Source of the DNA: CATQHL01 sp965204655
GTDB taxonomy: Bacteria; Actinomycetota; Acidimicrobiia; Acidimicrobiales; CATQHL01
Reading direction: 5' to 3'
NCBI GenBank assembly: GCA_965204655.1
Contig: OZ241998.1
Location: 2,364,968 to 2,428,967 of the forward strand
DNA: 64,000 bases
Under the pieces are notes generated by a model, which did no database searches, was not told the origin of the DNA, and worked only from the letters and a program-made list of their open reading frames with translations. Each line of letters starts with the position of its first letter. Positions within the stretch are counted from its first letter, which is position 1. Shown here piece by piece: positions 55,373 through 64,000 of the stretch. The position numbers and the translations under genes were made by a program.

Positions 55373-58300
55373 ATGACTGACGATACTGGCTCTTACGCCG
55401 ATCTCATCGCTCGGATAAAGGAGCAGTCATCAACCACCAAGGCTGCAGGCACTCGCTGGGAGCAGGTGGTTGTCTCGTTTCTATCCACCGATCCCCTCTA
55501 TCGCCGCCGCTTCGCCAGAGTTGAGGCTTTCGCCGACTGGGTTGCCAGAGATGCAACCAGGGGTACCAAGCAAGACAGGGGCGTGGACTTAATCGCCACC
55601 CGGTACGACGGCAAGCTCTGTGCTGTCCAATGTAAATTCAGCAGCGACTTGTCCAAGAAACTCGGTAAGGGTGCTGTTGATAGCTTCCTAGCTAACACGG
55701 AAAACCGCGACTATGCCGAGCGTATGGTCGTCTTTTCGGGATTTGAAGTCACCCGACACCTAGAACAGCAGCTAGCCGCCGACCGAGAAATCCCCGTGCA
55801 GCTTCTTGCTGGGAAGATTCTGTCGCAAGCGAATGTGAGTTGGGGCGAACTCAAAGCTATAGAAACGGGAATGCTGGCGCGTCGCCCGCTGAAGAAAATC
55901 CGCCCCCACCAGCGCCAAGCAGTAGACAAAGCCAAAGCCGAACTTACAAAATCCAAAGAAGCAAGAACGAAGCTAGTCATGGCTTGTGGTTCAGGCAAAA
56001 CCTACACCTCTCTTATCCTCGCAGAAGAGATTGCCGGCCCAGGCAAACGAGTCCTCTACGCTGTGCCCTCTATCGCTCTCCTCGGCCAAACCATGCGCAG
56101 TTGGGCAGAAGAAGAAGATTTTGAAGGCAGAGGCGTAAAGCATTCTTACATTGGCGTGTGTTCTGATCCGAAAACAGGCAGGTCAAGCGGCGATGGCACC
56201 GACGCTTCCGACTTGGCTCAGATGGAATTCCCAGTCACTACCAATCCCGAGAAAATATACGAGGCTCTTTGCCAACCCGTGCCGGAAGGCGCTATGCAGG
56301 TGGTGTTCTGCACTTATCAGTCGCTCCCTCAGATCCATCAAGCCCAAACCTGGGGAGCGCCCGACTTTTTCTTAGCTCTAGCAGACGAAGCCCATCGCAC
56401 CACAGGCGTGGAAGACGATAGATCCAAAGCTAATAGAACTTCCAGCAACGGCGAACTCCCTAAAGCTTCCCCATTCCAGCTTATTCACAACCACATCAAG
56501 GCTGACAAGCATGTCTACATGACCGCCACCCCCAAAGTGTTCTCCGAAGCCTCTAAAGCCCGCAAGTCCGCCCAAAACCGTGCCGTCTGGAGCATGGACG
56601 ATCCGGGGATCTTTGGCGAAACCTGTTACGAACTCAGCTTTTCTAAAGCCATTACTAAAGACCTCCTGTCTGACTACAAGGTCGTCCTCGCCCAATCCCC
56701 AGCCAGCCTCTGTCAAGACGTGCTGGCTAGATTTTTTAACACACCAGAAGCTCAAGAGCTTGACGAGAAAAACGCTCAACTCCTCACCGAAGGTGTGGTA
56801 GCGCAGATGATCGGTCTCTACAACACGCTCCGAGGTAACCCTCACGATCAAGCAGGCTGGGAACCCCTCTACAAGACCATCGTCTATACCAACCGCATAG
56901 TAGAAAGCAAGCGATTTGCAGCGGTATTCCCCGTCGTAGCTGCCCACTTAGACCAAGTTGCGCCCAAAGGCAAAAAAACCGCTTCGCGAAATTTGCCTGC
57001 CGTCGCTGTACGCCATGTCGACGGCGGTATGGGGGCCAACCAGCGGGCTGGTCACCTCCACTGGCTGGACAGTGCTCGTCAAGACGGAGAAATCCGCATC
57101 CTCTCCAACGCCAGATGCCTATCCGAGGGCGTGGATGTGCCCTCGCTGGATGCCTTGTGCTTCCTCCAGCCCAAAGGCTCCCACATAGACATCGTGCAAT
57201 CGGTGGGCAGAGTGATGCGCAAAGTCCATAACAAAAGCTTCGGCTATGTAGTGTTGCCTCTGGTGTTGCCTGATACCATCAGTGACTACGGAGAGCACAT
57301 CCGGAAAGACGATTTTTGGAAGACAACGTGGGCTGTTCTGCGGGCTCTGCGCTCCCATGACGAGCGTTTCGCTAGAGAACTAGGAGTGATGGAACTAGAC
57401 GGTGACCGCTGGCCGCAGAACCTGATTTGCACCACAACTCAAACAGATCTTTCGTCTCAAATCGCAGCCTTTGCCGACAGTGACAACACCGTAGTCACCG
57501 GAAGCGGAACCCGTGCGATTCTCGCCGATGATGACGACACTGGAACTAACCAAGCCAAAGCTGATGGGATGTGGCAGACTCCAGAAGGCAAGAAACCCAG
57601 TTTCGATTCGGCTGATTCCGCAGACAGCCAGCCAAACACCCAGGTTGCAGCCTACGCAATCACCCACACCGAACCCACTCTCCCACTTGACTTCTCGGAA
57701 CTTCTGAAACAACACCCCGACGAAGCCCTTTCATTCGTCTTAGCTCAAATACGCTCTGCCGTAGTAGACAAAGTGGGCGACCGCCAATACTGGCACACTT
57801 GGTCGCAAGATGCCCATACGGCTTATGAGACAATCTTGGCTCGGATAAAGCGCATATACGCACAGAGGCCTGCCATAAAGCGTCAAATGGATGAGACAAC
57901 AGAAGGCTTAGAGGCCACACTCGGCGAACGTGCCACTGTGGAAGAGACTGTCAGCATTCTCGCCCAATATATAGTGATTAAGCCTGTGTTCGAGGCACTA
58001 TTCGGCACCGCAGAAAATTTTGAAGACAGTCCTCTTTCTATGGCAATGTCAAGCCTCCACAAAGAAATCCGCTGGCTTAGGCTAGAAAATGAAACCGCCA
58101 AGCTGGAATCTTTCTACCAGAGCGTGATAAACACCGCCAAATCCATCACCCGCCCCGAAGACAAACAGACTCTCATCAAGCGCCTCTACAAAGACTTCAT
58201 CGGAGTTGCCTTCCCCGAAGCCGCCAAAGACTACGGCGTGGTTTACACACCTAACGAGCTAGTCAACTTCGTGCTCCGATCTGTGAACTGGTCGCTCAAA

Positions 58301-60538
58301 GAAGAGTTGGGCATAGCCGACGGACTGGCTGATGAGAATGTGAAAATACTAGACCCCTTCGCAGGCACAGGCACTTTCTTGGTAAATCTCATCCAAAACA
58401 AAACCCTGCTCCCCGACGAGACACTTCCACACACATACAAGAATAATCTCTACACTACAGAAATCATGGCACTGCCCTATTGGGCAACAGAGTTGAATAT
58501 GGAGCAGGCATACCAAGCACGGAGACCGCAAGATGGCTATGTGCCGTTTGATAATGGTGTGCTCGCTGACACTTTCAAGATGTACAGTCACAAGCCCAAG
58601 TTCACAGATGGTCCGCTTAGGAAAAATCAAGATAGAGCTGTGGCACAAGATGATAAGAAGATCACAGTCATTGTGAGCAATCCGCCTTGGAATAGGAAAA
58701 AGACAGGAAACTGGCAGGCGCTGGAACAGCGCATCAAGCAAACATATAGCAAGAATGCTGCTGCGCAGCAAAAGGAATCTATATTTGACTCGTATGTTAT
58801 GGCTATCAGGTGGGCGTCAGATAGAATTGGAGATAGAGGCGTTGTTGGATTTGTAACAAATAATGGATGGCTTACTAGCAACGCTGGCTCGGGGCTAAGG
58901 CGAACGCTTGAAAAAGAGTTTGATCACATTCATTTTGTGAACCTTCGCGGCAAATTGGACATGTCTGGTGATCCTGAAGTCCGAGCTAAAGAGGGTGGCA
59001 ATGTTTTCGGTGTCACCGTTGGTGTGCAGATCGTTATTCTGGCTAAGACCGCTGAACCTAAGAATGAAAAAACCGCAGCCTGCTACTCTGATCTGACATA
59101 TCTATCTGTAGAAGATAAATTCATTCGCCTGGACAGTACAGCACATACTCGGGATAGCACGGGTGGGCTGAATTGGGAAACAACTTCAACCGACGATCGC
59201 GGAGACTGGCTAGGACAGGGGCACACTGAATTTTCGTCCCTTGTTCCACTGGGCGATCCTGTAACAAAGAAAACAGGAAGGGGAGACAGCATCTTTTGGC
59301 TGTATTCTAACGGTCTCAAGACTGCTATGGACGAGTTTGTGGTTAATTCAGACCCTGGGGTAGTTCTAGAGAACGCCTTGGATATGGCAAGAGATTTTAA
59401 TAATAGAATAGACACATGGGCAGGGCCTCCTTCCCATAGCAAAGGGAAACCAAATTGGCACAGGGATTTAAAAAATAAGCTAGCGAGGCAGCAAAAAAAG
59501 CATAGAGATGAAAGAGACTATGTTAAAATAACTTCAGAAAATATTCGCTTTTGCATGTTTCGTCCTTGGATTCCACAATATTCACTATGGCATAAGATGT
59601 TCAACTCGAGGCAGTCTCGGTTGAACGATATGTATGACCGATCAGTCCATCACGTTCCCCCCCCCCCCCCCCCCCACCCGCGTTCTATCTGTACCACAGG
59701 TGTAGGATCACCAGAATTTGCAATCCTAGCCACAAACATTCCCCCCGACCAACATCTCGCACCAGGAGGCACAATTTGTTTCCCCAGATTCCGTTTGGTT
59801 GAGAGGGACATCAATAACAGCCAAGGGAGTATCTTTGAGGGCGAATCCCACAACACCATTGCGACCAACTCCCTAAAGGGCACAGTCGCATCCGACGGCC
59901 GCGTCTATGTTGACAATATCTTGGATACTTCTCTCCAGAAGTTCCAAACTCACTATGGCGATAATACCATCACCAAGGATGACATTTTTTACTATGTCTA
60001 CGGCATTCTCCACCACGAGGGGTACAGGAAGAAATACAAGAACGATCTGACCAAAGAACTCCCCCGAATTCCTTTCGCCCCCGACTTCATGGTGTTCTCG
60101 GAAATCGGACGACAACTTGGCGACCTTCACTGCGACTACGACAAGCTAGAAGGTTGGCAAGATCTGAAGGTGGAGTACGCAGAGGAATTCGATTCCGACA
60201 ACCTCGACCACTGGCAAATTTGCAACGCCAAATTTGAAGGAGACGATAAACAAACTCTCCGCCTCAACAAGCACATCGCCATTCAGAACATCCCTCCAGC
60301 CGCCTACGAATACAAAATCGCCAACAGAGCTCCTATAGAACAGTTCGCCGCAGAAATGAGAATCAAGTGCTACGAAGATTCAGGCATAAGAAATGACCGC
60401 AACCAACTCTTTGCTCACAACCCTCCAGAAGTCCTTCTCCGAGCCCGCCAACTAGTAGAAGTAGGCATCCGCACCACCCACCTCATATCCCAACTTCCTC
60501 AGGAGTTTGAACCACCTCCATCAAGCAGTACGGGATAA
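55373..60538 (+). CDS. Type ISP restriction-modification enzyme, phase-variable, in frame here
   Basis: A 1721-residue single-chain enzyme of the LlaGI/LlaBIII type. Domains in order: Mrr-like nuclease (residues about 55-135, DRGVDLIATRYDGKLCAVQCK), SF2 helicase (Walker A MACGSGKTYTS near 205; LADEAHRTTG; YMTATPKVF; motif VI QSVGRVMRK), coupler, then gamma-class N6-adenine methyltransferase (YTPNELVNFVL, LDPFAGTGTFLVNLI, VIVSNPPWNRKK) and a recognition domain. Type ISP enzymes methylate one strand, move on DNA and cut on collision. The recognition part contains six prolines at 1429-1434 from a C19 tract. At C18 it would read nine more codons and stop, and at C20 it also soon stops. The start is ATG 55373, 32 bases after the PIN gene. 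Confidence 0.9.
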   Translation: MTDDTGSYADLIARIKEQSSTTKAAGTRWEQVVVSFLSTDPLYRRRFARVEAFADWVARDATRGTKQDRGVDLIATRYDGKLCAVQCKFSSDLSKKLGKGAVDSFLANTENRDYAERMVVFSGFEVTRHLEQQLAADREIPVQLLAGKILSQANVSWGELKAIETGMLARRPLKKIRPHQRQAVDKAKAELTKSKEARTKLVMACGSGKTYTSLILAEEIAGPGKRVLYAVPSIALLGQTMRSWAEEEDFEGRGVKHSYIGVCSDPKTGRSSGDGTDASDLAQMEFPVTTNPEKIYEALCQPVPEGAMQVVFCTYQSLPQIHQAQTWGAPDFFLALADEAHRTTGVEDDRSKANRTSSNGELPKASPFQLIHNHIKADKHVYMTATPKVFSEASKARKSAQNRAVWSMDDPGIFGETCYELSFSKAITKDLLSDYKVVLAQSPASLCQDVLARFFNTPEAQELDEKNAQLLTEGVVAQMIGLYNTLRGNPHDQAGWEPLYKTIVYTNRIVESKRFAAVFPVVAAHLDQVAPKGKKTASRNLPAVAVRHVDGGMGANQRAGHLHWLDSARQDGEIRILSNARCLSEGVDVPSLDALCFLQPKGSHIDIVQSVGRVMRKVHNKSFGYVVLPLVLPDTISDYGEHIRKDDFWKTTWAVLRALRSHDERFARELGVMELDGDRWPQNLICTTTQTDLSSQIAAFADSDNTVVTGSGTRAILADDDDTGTNQAKADGMWQTPEGKKPSFDSADSADSQPNTQVAAYAITHTEPTLPLDFSELLKQHPDEALSFVLAQIRSAVVDKVGDRQYWHTWSQDAHTAYETILARIKRIYAQRPAIKRQMDETTEGLEATLGERATVEETVSILAQYIVIKPVFEALFGTAENFEDSPLSMAMSSLHKEIRWLRLENETAKLESFYQSVINTAKSITRPEDKQTLIKRLYKDFIGVAFPEAAKDYGVVYTPNELVNFVLRSVNWSLKEELGIADGLADENVKILDPFAGTGTFLVNLIQNKTLLPDETLPHTYKNNLYTTEIMALPYWATELNMEQAYQARRPQDGYVPFDNGVLADTFKMYSHKPKFTDGPLRKNQDRAVAQDDKKITVIVSNPPWNRKKTGNWQALEQRIKQTYSKNAAAQQKESIFDSYVMAIRWASDRIGDRGVVGFVTNNGWLTSNAGSGLRRTLEKEFDHIHFVNLRGKLDMSGDPEVRAKEGGNVFGVTVGVQIVILAKTAEPKNEKTAACYSDLTYLSVEDKFIRLDSTAHTRDSTGGLNWETTSTDDRGDWLGQGHTEFSSLVPLGDPVTKKTGRGDSIFWLYSNGLKTAMDEFVVNSDPGVVLENALDMARDFNNRIDTWAGPPSHSKGKPNWHRDLKNKLARQQKKHRDERDYVKITSENIRFCMFRPWIPQYSLWHKMFNSRQSRLNDMYDRSVHHVPPPPPPHPRSICTTGVGSPEFAILATNIPPDQHLAPGGTICFPRFRLVERDINNSQGSIFEGESHNTIATNSLKGTVASDGRVYVDNILDTSLQKFQTHYGDNTITKDDIFYYVYGILHHEGYRKKYKNDLTKELPRIPFAPDFMVFSEIGRQLGDLHCDYDKLEGWQDLKVEYAEEFDSDNLDHWQICNAKFEGDDKQTLRLNKHIAIQNIPPAAYEYKIANRAPIEQFAAEMRIKCYEDSGIRNDRNQLFAHNPPEVLLRARQLVEVGIRTTHLISQLPQEFEPPPSSSTG
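59657..59675 (+). repeat. C19 phase-variation tract
   Basis: Nineteen consecutive C in the recognition-domain part of the Type ISP gene, at about codon 1429. The present length is in frame. Any change not a multiple of three would remove the last 280 or so residues. Confidence 0.87.
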
Positions 60539-61036
60539 CTTCTGTACCCGCTTAGCCGCGGGCATCAATCTCCGCTCTTTCTCTGCCGATGGTGTCTCGG
60601 CAGGCTTGCTGAGCGGAGACGGGTAGCGCGTTCCCTGAGGTGTTGCCACGGGCCTCATTTCCTCGGCTCGCCGGTGCACCTCGACTCGGGTCACGCTCCT
60701 GCGTCTGAGGCGCTGCCTCTAGGGCATCTCTCGGCGCGGGGGTTCTAGAAGTTCTTCGGAATCCTTGTCAACCGGATTGGGGGTTGCTGCGTCTGTATCG
60801 GTGAAAGATCACCTTGTCGGGATCGTTCAGACAGCCGAAACTCAAGCCGCAGTTCGGGAGCACTGCGAAGTTGGAGCAGGGTTTCGGCGTGACGGCAAGG
60901 CGGGTCTGCGTTGTGGGAGCAAGCGCAGACCCGCCTTTTTCGTTATCGGGCAGGGGTTGCAGGGATTGCTGGGGTTGCTCAGAAGGGCTGCTCGAGCCGC
61001 CCTCCCAGCAGGATCTAACAACCCGTCTAGCAGGAT
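60539..61036. other. Intergenic region after the Type ISP gene
   Basis: About 500 GC-rich bases with no gene I can support. Frames on either strand are open by composition only. It contains short inverted repeats (CTGCCGA..TCGGCAG near 60590) and ends in a strong plus-strand terminator. I looked for tRNA, tmRNA, RNase P and SRP RNA signatures and saw none, but an unrecognised small RNA ending at the terminator is possible. Confidence 0.5.
60897..60940 (+). terminator. Rho-independent terminator
   Basis: A perfect 14-bp stem (AAGGCGGGTCTGCG at 60897-60910 with CGCAGACCCGCCTT at 60924-60937), 13-base loop, and T-run TTTTT at 60936-60940. It is oriented for plus-strand transcription. The nearest plus-strand gene, Type ISP, ends 357 bases earlier, so the transcript either has a long 3' tail or a separate short RNA ends here. 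Confidence 0.85.
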
Positions 61037-61732
61037 CTAGTAAGGCAGGCGGGCGTTCACGAAGGCGTTGCCTATGGGAATGTCCACCACGCAAAGCTCC
61101 CAGACCTCTCGGATTCTCCATTCCGGCGGAAGTGGGTTGTCTATGGCGCATAGGAGGAACATCACTCGTTCGCCCGGCTCGTCTTCCGGTCTCGGATAAC
61201 CGCGCCAGTCTGAAGTGGGCGAATCGAGCAGTTGGCCATCGAAGCCCACTCTTCTTGGCAGCGGGATCAGCCCGGGGTCGAGGACGCCGAAAATTCCCGT
61301 GCTGTTCGGCGAGATGCCCGACGCCCCCCAAAGGAAGGGGCGGTACTCCGAATCAGGCAGCAGAGCAAAGAGAACTAGTTCCACGGTTTCGACGGGGATG
61401 TTCCACCACTCCAGTTCCGGCAGCGCACCTAGGTAGAGGTCTTCCGCCGGCAAAGGATCGCCCGGGTTGAAGTCCACTCCTCCGATTCGCATACCGCCCG
61501 GACCCTCTTCGAATTCGCCGAGTTGAATGCTCTCTGTCTCCAGTTGAGCGCTGGTGGTCGTGGTTACCGGGGGCAGTTCCGTCCCGGACGAACCGCAGGC
61601 GGCGAGCCCTCCAGCCAGAACGGCGACGGCTACGCAAGCGAGAGTTATTCCCTCCCTGGGGATCCGTGCGTCTTTGTTCGATGGGGGCACGAGTCGTAAG
61701 TGTAGGAGCCTGCACACAGCGCCAGGGCGCAA
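61037..61732 (-). CDS. Small lipoprotein of unknown function
   Basis: A 231-codon frame from TTG 61732; GTG near 61690 gives a more normal signal peptide. The hydrophobic stretch ITLACVAVAVLAGGLAAC ends in a lipobox (LAAC), followed by a Thr/Ser linker (PPVTTTTSAQLE) and a folded domain of about 165 residues with GDPLPAEDLYLGALPELEWW, VELVLFALLPDS and, at the end, two cysteines (FLLCAID, WELCVVDIPIG). No family recognised. It is high-GC and may be a resident gene between island parts. Confidence 0.65.
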   Translation of the reverse strand: MRPGAVCRLLHLRLVPPSNKDARIPREGITLACVAVAVLAGGLAACGSSGTELPPVTTTTSAQLETESIQLGEFEEGPGGMRIGGVDFNPGDPLPAEDLYLGALPELEWWNIPVETVELVLFALLPDSEYRPFLWGASGISPNSTGIFGVLDPGLIPLPRRVGFDGQLLDSPTSDWRGYPRPEDEPGERVMFLLCAIDNPLPPEWRIREVWELCVVDIPIGNAFVNARLPY

Positions 61733-61817
61733 ATGCCTATTAGGCAGTCAGAGGATGGAACAGACTGCCATCACATAGTCCCGGGCTTCGATTGATCGGA
61801 GGTCAACATTTCCGGGG

Positions 61818-62168
61818 TCATAGGATAGTTCTGATGGAGTAGCCCATCCCCCTGCGTTGGCACCAAAGTTCGGCAGCCTTGCGCTTTCTGCGGACTGAAT
61901 CGGATTCCACCATGTGAGCACCTTTGACTTCAATCAGAGCTTTGGAACCATCCTGGTATTCGACGAGAAAATCAGGACGATAGGTGTGGCGACGATGATG
62001 TCGATCAACCCAAGTTATGCTGATGCGATGGCGCTTTGTCCATTTGCGAACGGACTGATCTTTCTCAAGACATTCCATTAGACGTTTCTCGAGTCCGCTA
62101 TCGAAGCTCTCAAAGTTCCAGGCGCTCTTCTTCGGGTGGTCGTAGTTTCCTCGTTCGCTAGTTGTCAT
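61818..62168 (-). CDS. TnsA-like PD-(D/E)xK nuclease subunit
   Basis: A 116-residue protein from ATG 62168 (GGAGG about 11 bases upstream). It overlaps the end of the helicase gene by 11 bases. The nuclease motif is TYRPDFLVEYQDGSKALIEVKG, giving Asp, then Glu-x-Lys, with an upstream helix (SGLEKRLMECLEKDQSVRKW) and Glu typical of TnsA N-terminal-like nucleases. Type III restriction enzymes carry their nuclease at the C-terminus of Res; here it is a separate small protein coupled by overlap. Its pairing with the helicase is inferred from overlap. Confidence 0.75.
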   Translation of the reverse strand: MTTSERGNYDHPKKSAWNFESFDSGLEKRLMECLEKDQSVRKWTKRHRISITWVDRHHRRHTYRPDFLVEYQDGSKALIEVKGAHMVESDSVRRKRKAAELWCQRRGMGYSIRTIL

Positions 62169-64000
62169 ATTCAATCATTCCTCCGATGATGTCAGATCGT
62201 TTTCCGACAAACATTTCGAGTTGTGGCAGCAATCGGGAAACTCGGGTGAGGCAATTTAGATCGACGAAAGATAGTCCTTGGCCATCTAACAAGCGATCCG
62301 ATACGTGTCGGAGGAGTGGTCGGTAGACCCGGCCCGAAAGATGAGAAGGATAGCCGGCTGTTATCACGGCCTGCTCTGCTATATGAAGCAGGTGTTGACG
62401 AATCCGCTCGGCAAGTTCACTGCGGTTCAAAGCAGGGGCATCTAATACTTGAAAATCGTCTGGCGCACTCTTAATGTGAGTCCAGCCTTCAGGTGTCAAT
62501 TCTTCACCAGTGACACCCGAGAGGGTTTGGTTTGTGATTTCTATTGCAGTTAAGTCGTATTGAAAGGCGTTGAGCTTCTCTTTCCAGTCTCTTATGGGTT
62601 CATTGCAGTACTCCACTGAGATTGGTTCCAGTATTCCATGGTTATTATCGAGAAGTTCCGGTATTTCTATAAGTAATTCAGGCTCAATAATCTCCTGTGC
62701 AGGTGGTATCACTTGCAGCTCTTCCTCTTCAAATTGTTGTTCTAAACCGACCTTTCGGCGAACGCGTGCACGCAAGAGTTCCCATAGCCAGTCATGATCG
62801 AGCTTGGGGTGATCAACTATGGCGCAGATTTGAGGTTCATCGGAACCCAGGTCGGCTCTACGTATACGACGCAACCCGCGTCCTACTACTTGCGGTCCAT
62901 AGACTCTGCTTCCGAACTTGCGCAGTAGAAGGATGACGGAAACCTCGGGTACATCCCAGCCTTCGCGGAGCATGGCCACGCTCACTACTGCTTCATAACG
63001 TCCACTCTGTCCGATGGATGCAGCTTCTTTTCGTGCTTTTTCATCTTCATCTTCGGTGACTATGAGAGTCCTGAGTTTGAATTGTTCTTTGAGCATCTGT
63101 TTAGCGGCACGTGCGTCAGCTTTGCTGACGGCAACTACGAAGAGGATGGGAGTGTAGCGATTCATGGCATTACGTTTAGCCTCCTCAAGACGGTTGAGTG
63201 CTATCCCTATCTGCTGACGCATAGGCTGGGTGTTGGTTACCCACTGGGTAGCGCTTACTCCGGCCCTGTCCACTTCCTCCCAATCAATTTCTTCGACATG
63301 TTTCGTTTCACCCGATTCCGTGTCTGTATAGGTGAGTTCAACGGTCTCAACGTCCGGCTGATAGACAAATGGAGTTGAAATGATTCTGTCGCGCAAAGCA
63401 GCCGGGACCTCGTACTCGAAGATCATTCGACTATCGATCGGCTTTTCGTCGGAGCGATTGGGGGTGGCAGTGGTGTCAAGTCTGAAGCGGTATCCAGGGT
63501 GCTCCTGCAGATTCTGCAATGTGCGGTAATACTCTGGAGCAGGGGTGTTGTGTGCTTCGTCGTTAAAAATGCTGAAAGGAGTCTGTTCGGCTTGCAGCAG
63601 ATTCCACAGGTTTCGCTTTCCCGCCGCAGTGTTGAGGTAGAACTGGTGAATATTAGCAAGTATCACATTGGATCCGAAGAGGTCGGATGCGGTTTTCTTG
63701 TGAGATCCACCTAGTGTGGTCAGCGCGAAACTCTCTGCTGATATCGGCGAGTTGGAAGGGATGAGGTCGCGTTCTTTTAACACCTTTCCTTCAAAAAAAT
63801 CTTCTTCTAATCGGTCTCTCACTATGAGATTGGGACAAATGATCAGGAATCTGTTGATATTCAGGGCAAGGCGTAACCAAACCATGACTGCGGCCATTAG
63901 TGCAGTTTTCCCGCCTCCGGTGACGATGTTTACCAAGAGTCCTCTTTCCCAGAAGCTTTTCCCTTCAATTTCTCGGGCATAGATGACACGGAGAAGTGCT
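62158..64000 (-). CDS. Type III-like restriction helicase (Res), 5' end outside window
   Basis: The minus-strand frame is open to the window edge, so the N-terminal part is missing; 613 residues are seen. SF2 helicase motifs: NIVTGGGKTALMAAV (Walker A), SIFNDEAHN (DEAD-like), DTTATPNRSD (motif III), AMLREGWDVPEVSVILLLR and VVGRGLRRIRR (motifs V and VI). These are typical of type III Res proteins. The C-terminal 240 residues carry no nuclease motif; that is supplied by the next gene. A methyltransferase partner would be expected beyond the window. It faces the Type ISP gene, as a convergent end of the same island. Confidence 0.85.
   Translation of the reverse strand, partial: ALLRVIYAREIEGKSFWERGLLVNIVTGGGKTALMAAVMVWLRLALNINRFLIICPNLIVRDRLEEDFFEGKVLKERDLIPSNSPISAESFALTTLGGSHKKTASDLFGSNVILANIHQFYLNTAAGKRNLWNLLQAEQTPFSIFNDEAHNTPAPEYYRTLQNLQEHPGYRFRLDTTATPNRSDEKPIDSRMIFEYEVPAALRDRIISTPFVYQPDVETVELTYTDTESGETKHVEEIDWEEVDRAGVSATQWVTNTQPMRQQIGIALNRLEEAKRNAMNRYTPILFVVAVSKADARAAKQMLKEQFKLRTLIVTEDEDEKARKEAASIGQSGRYEAVVSVAMLREGWDVPEVSVILLLRKFGSRVYGPQVVGRGLRRIRRADLGSDEPQICAIVDHPKLDHDWLWELLRARVRRKVGLEQQFEEEELQVIPPAQEIIEPELLIEIPELLDNNHGILEPISVEYCNEPIRDWKEKLNAFQYDLTAIEITNQTLSGVTGEELTPEGWTHIKSAPDDFQVLDAPALNRSELAERIRQHLLHIAEQAVITAGYPSHLSGRVYRPLLRHVSDRLLDGQGLSFVDLNCLTRVSRLLPQLEMFVGKRSDIIGGMIEYDN

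Noticed and set aside
60765..61470. Plus-strand frames of 91 and 218 codons
   Set aside because: They run through a terminator hairpin and the antisense strand of a lipoprotein gene. They are explained by high GC content.

Overview
The window looks like a chromosome segment of a high-GC Gram-positive bacterium, most likely an actinobacterium of the Acidimicrobiia type. This is an inference from gene content: a SUF cluster of the SufD / Rieske / SufC and SufC / SufS / SufU kind, a homodimeric pyruvate dehydrogenase E1, HyuA/HyuB, and a Cys-rich conserved gene beside sufD. No rRNA or tRNA was recognised. Housekeeping proteins carry long in-frame Ala/Gly/Pro/Ser-rich inserts and minisatellites. 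The accessory genes between them are lower in GC and dominated by anti-phage functions.

Layout. 1-3.5 kb: a tandem array of six Flp-like prepilin genes with conserved processing motif and variable C-termini, including a duplicated two-gene unit. 3.6-9.2 kb: a defence island (membrane protein plus TIR-like protein, a methyltransferase-nuclease fusion, a Type IIG enzyme) bracketed by a duplicated 5' end of the gene at 9.17 kb. 9.2-16.5 kb: SUF iron-sulfur genes, convergent, with two sufC copies and no sufB. 16.8-31.3 kb: DUF2335 membrane protein; a Type II methyltransferase plus HNH endonuclease; a repeat lipoprotein; a Type IIG enzyme; a methyltransferase-HNH fusion; a two-gene CBASS (patatin plus CD-NTase); an MBL-fold hydrolase; another single-chain Type IIG enzyme. 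31.6-33.9 kb: a ubiquitin-like operon (Ubl, E2-like, JAB-E1 fusion). 34-51.8 kb: core genes, including a 2032-residue lipoprotein built from 15 tandem Cache-type domains, a HhH-GPD protein, an MFS exporter, AceE, RNase HI, HyuA and HyuB. 52-64 kb: a second island with an AlbA_2/Schlafen-like regulator, an ATPase-PIN pair, a Type ISP enzyme, a lipoprotein and a Type III-like helicase plus a separate nuclease.

The main discovery is a set of mononucleotide-tract switches in restriction-modification genes. Four separate enzymes carry a long poly-G/poly-C tract: G18 at 4958, G13 at 22663, C15 on the minus strand at 25478, C19 at 59657. In three the tract length puts the gene out of frame, and one base more or fewer joins an upstream start or half-gene to the rest exactly in frame. 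The fourth is in frame, and one base lost or gained truncates it. Each enzyme also carries a recognisable nuclease domain, so a switch would turn restriction and modification on or off together. A fifth tract (G14) sits in the ribosome-binding position of a pilin gene. The population would then be a mixture of restriction specificities and surface states.

The second theme is how the islands got there. Short duplicated ends of resident genes mark module borders: the 5' end of the gene at 9173 is repeated at 3609, and the 3' end of the MBL hydrolase gene is repeated at 23986 and, shorter, at 17666. The latter look like attachment sites of modular defence elements, although no integrase is present in the window.
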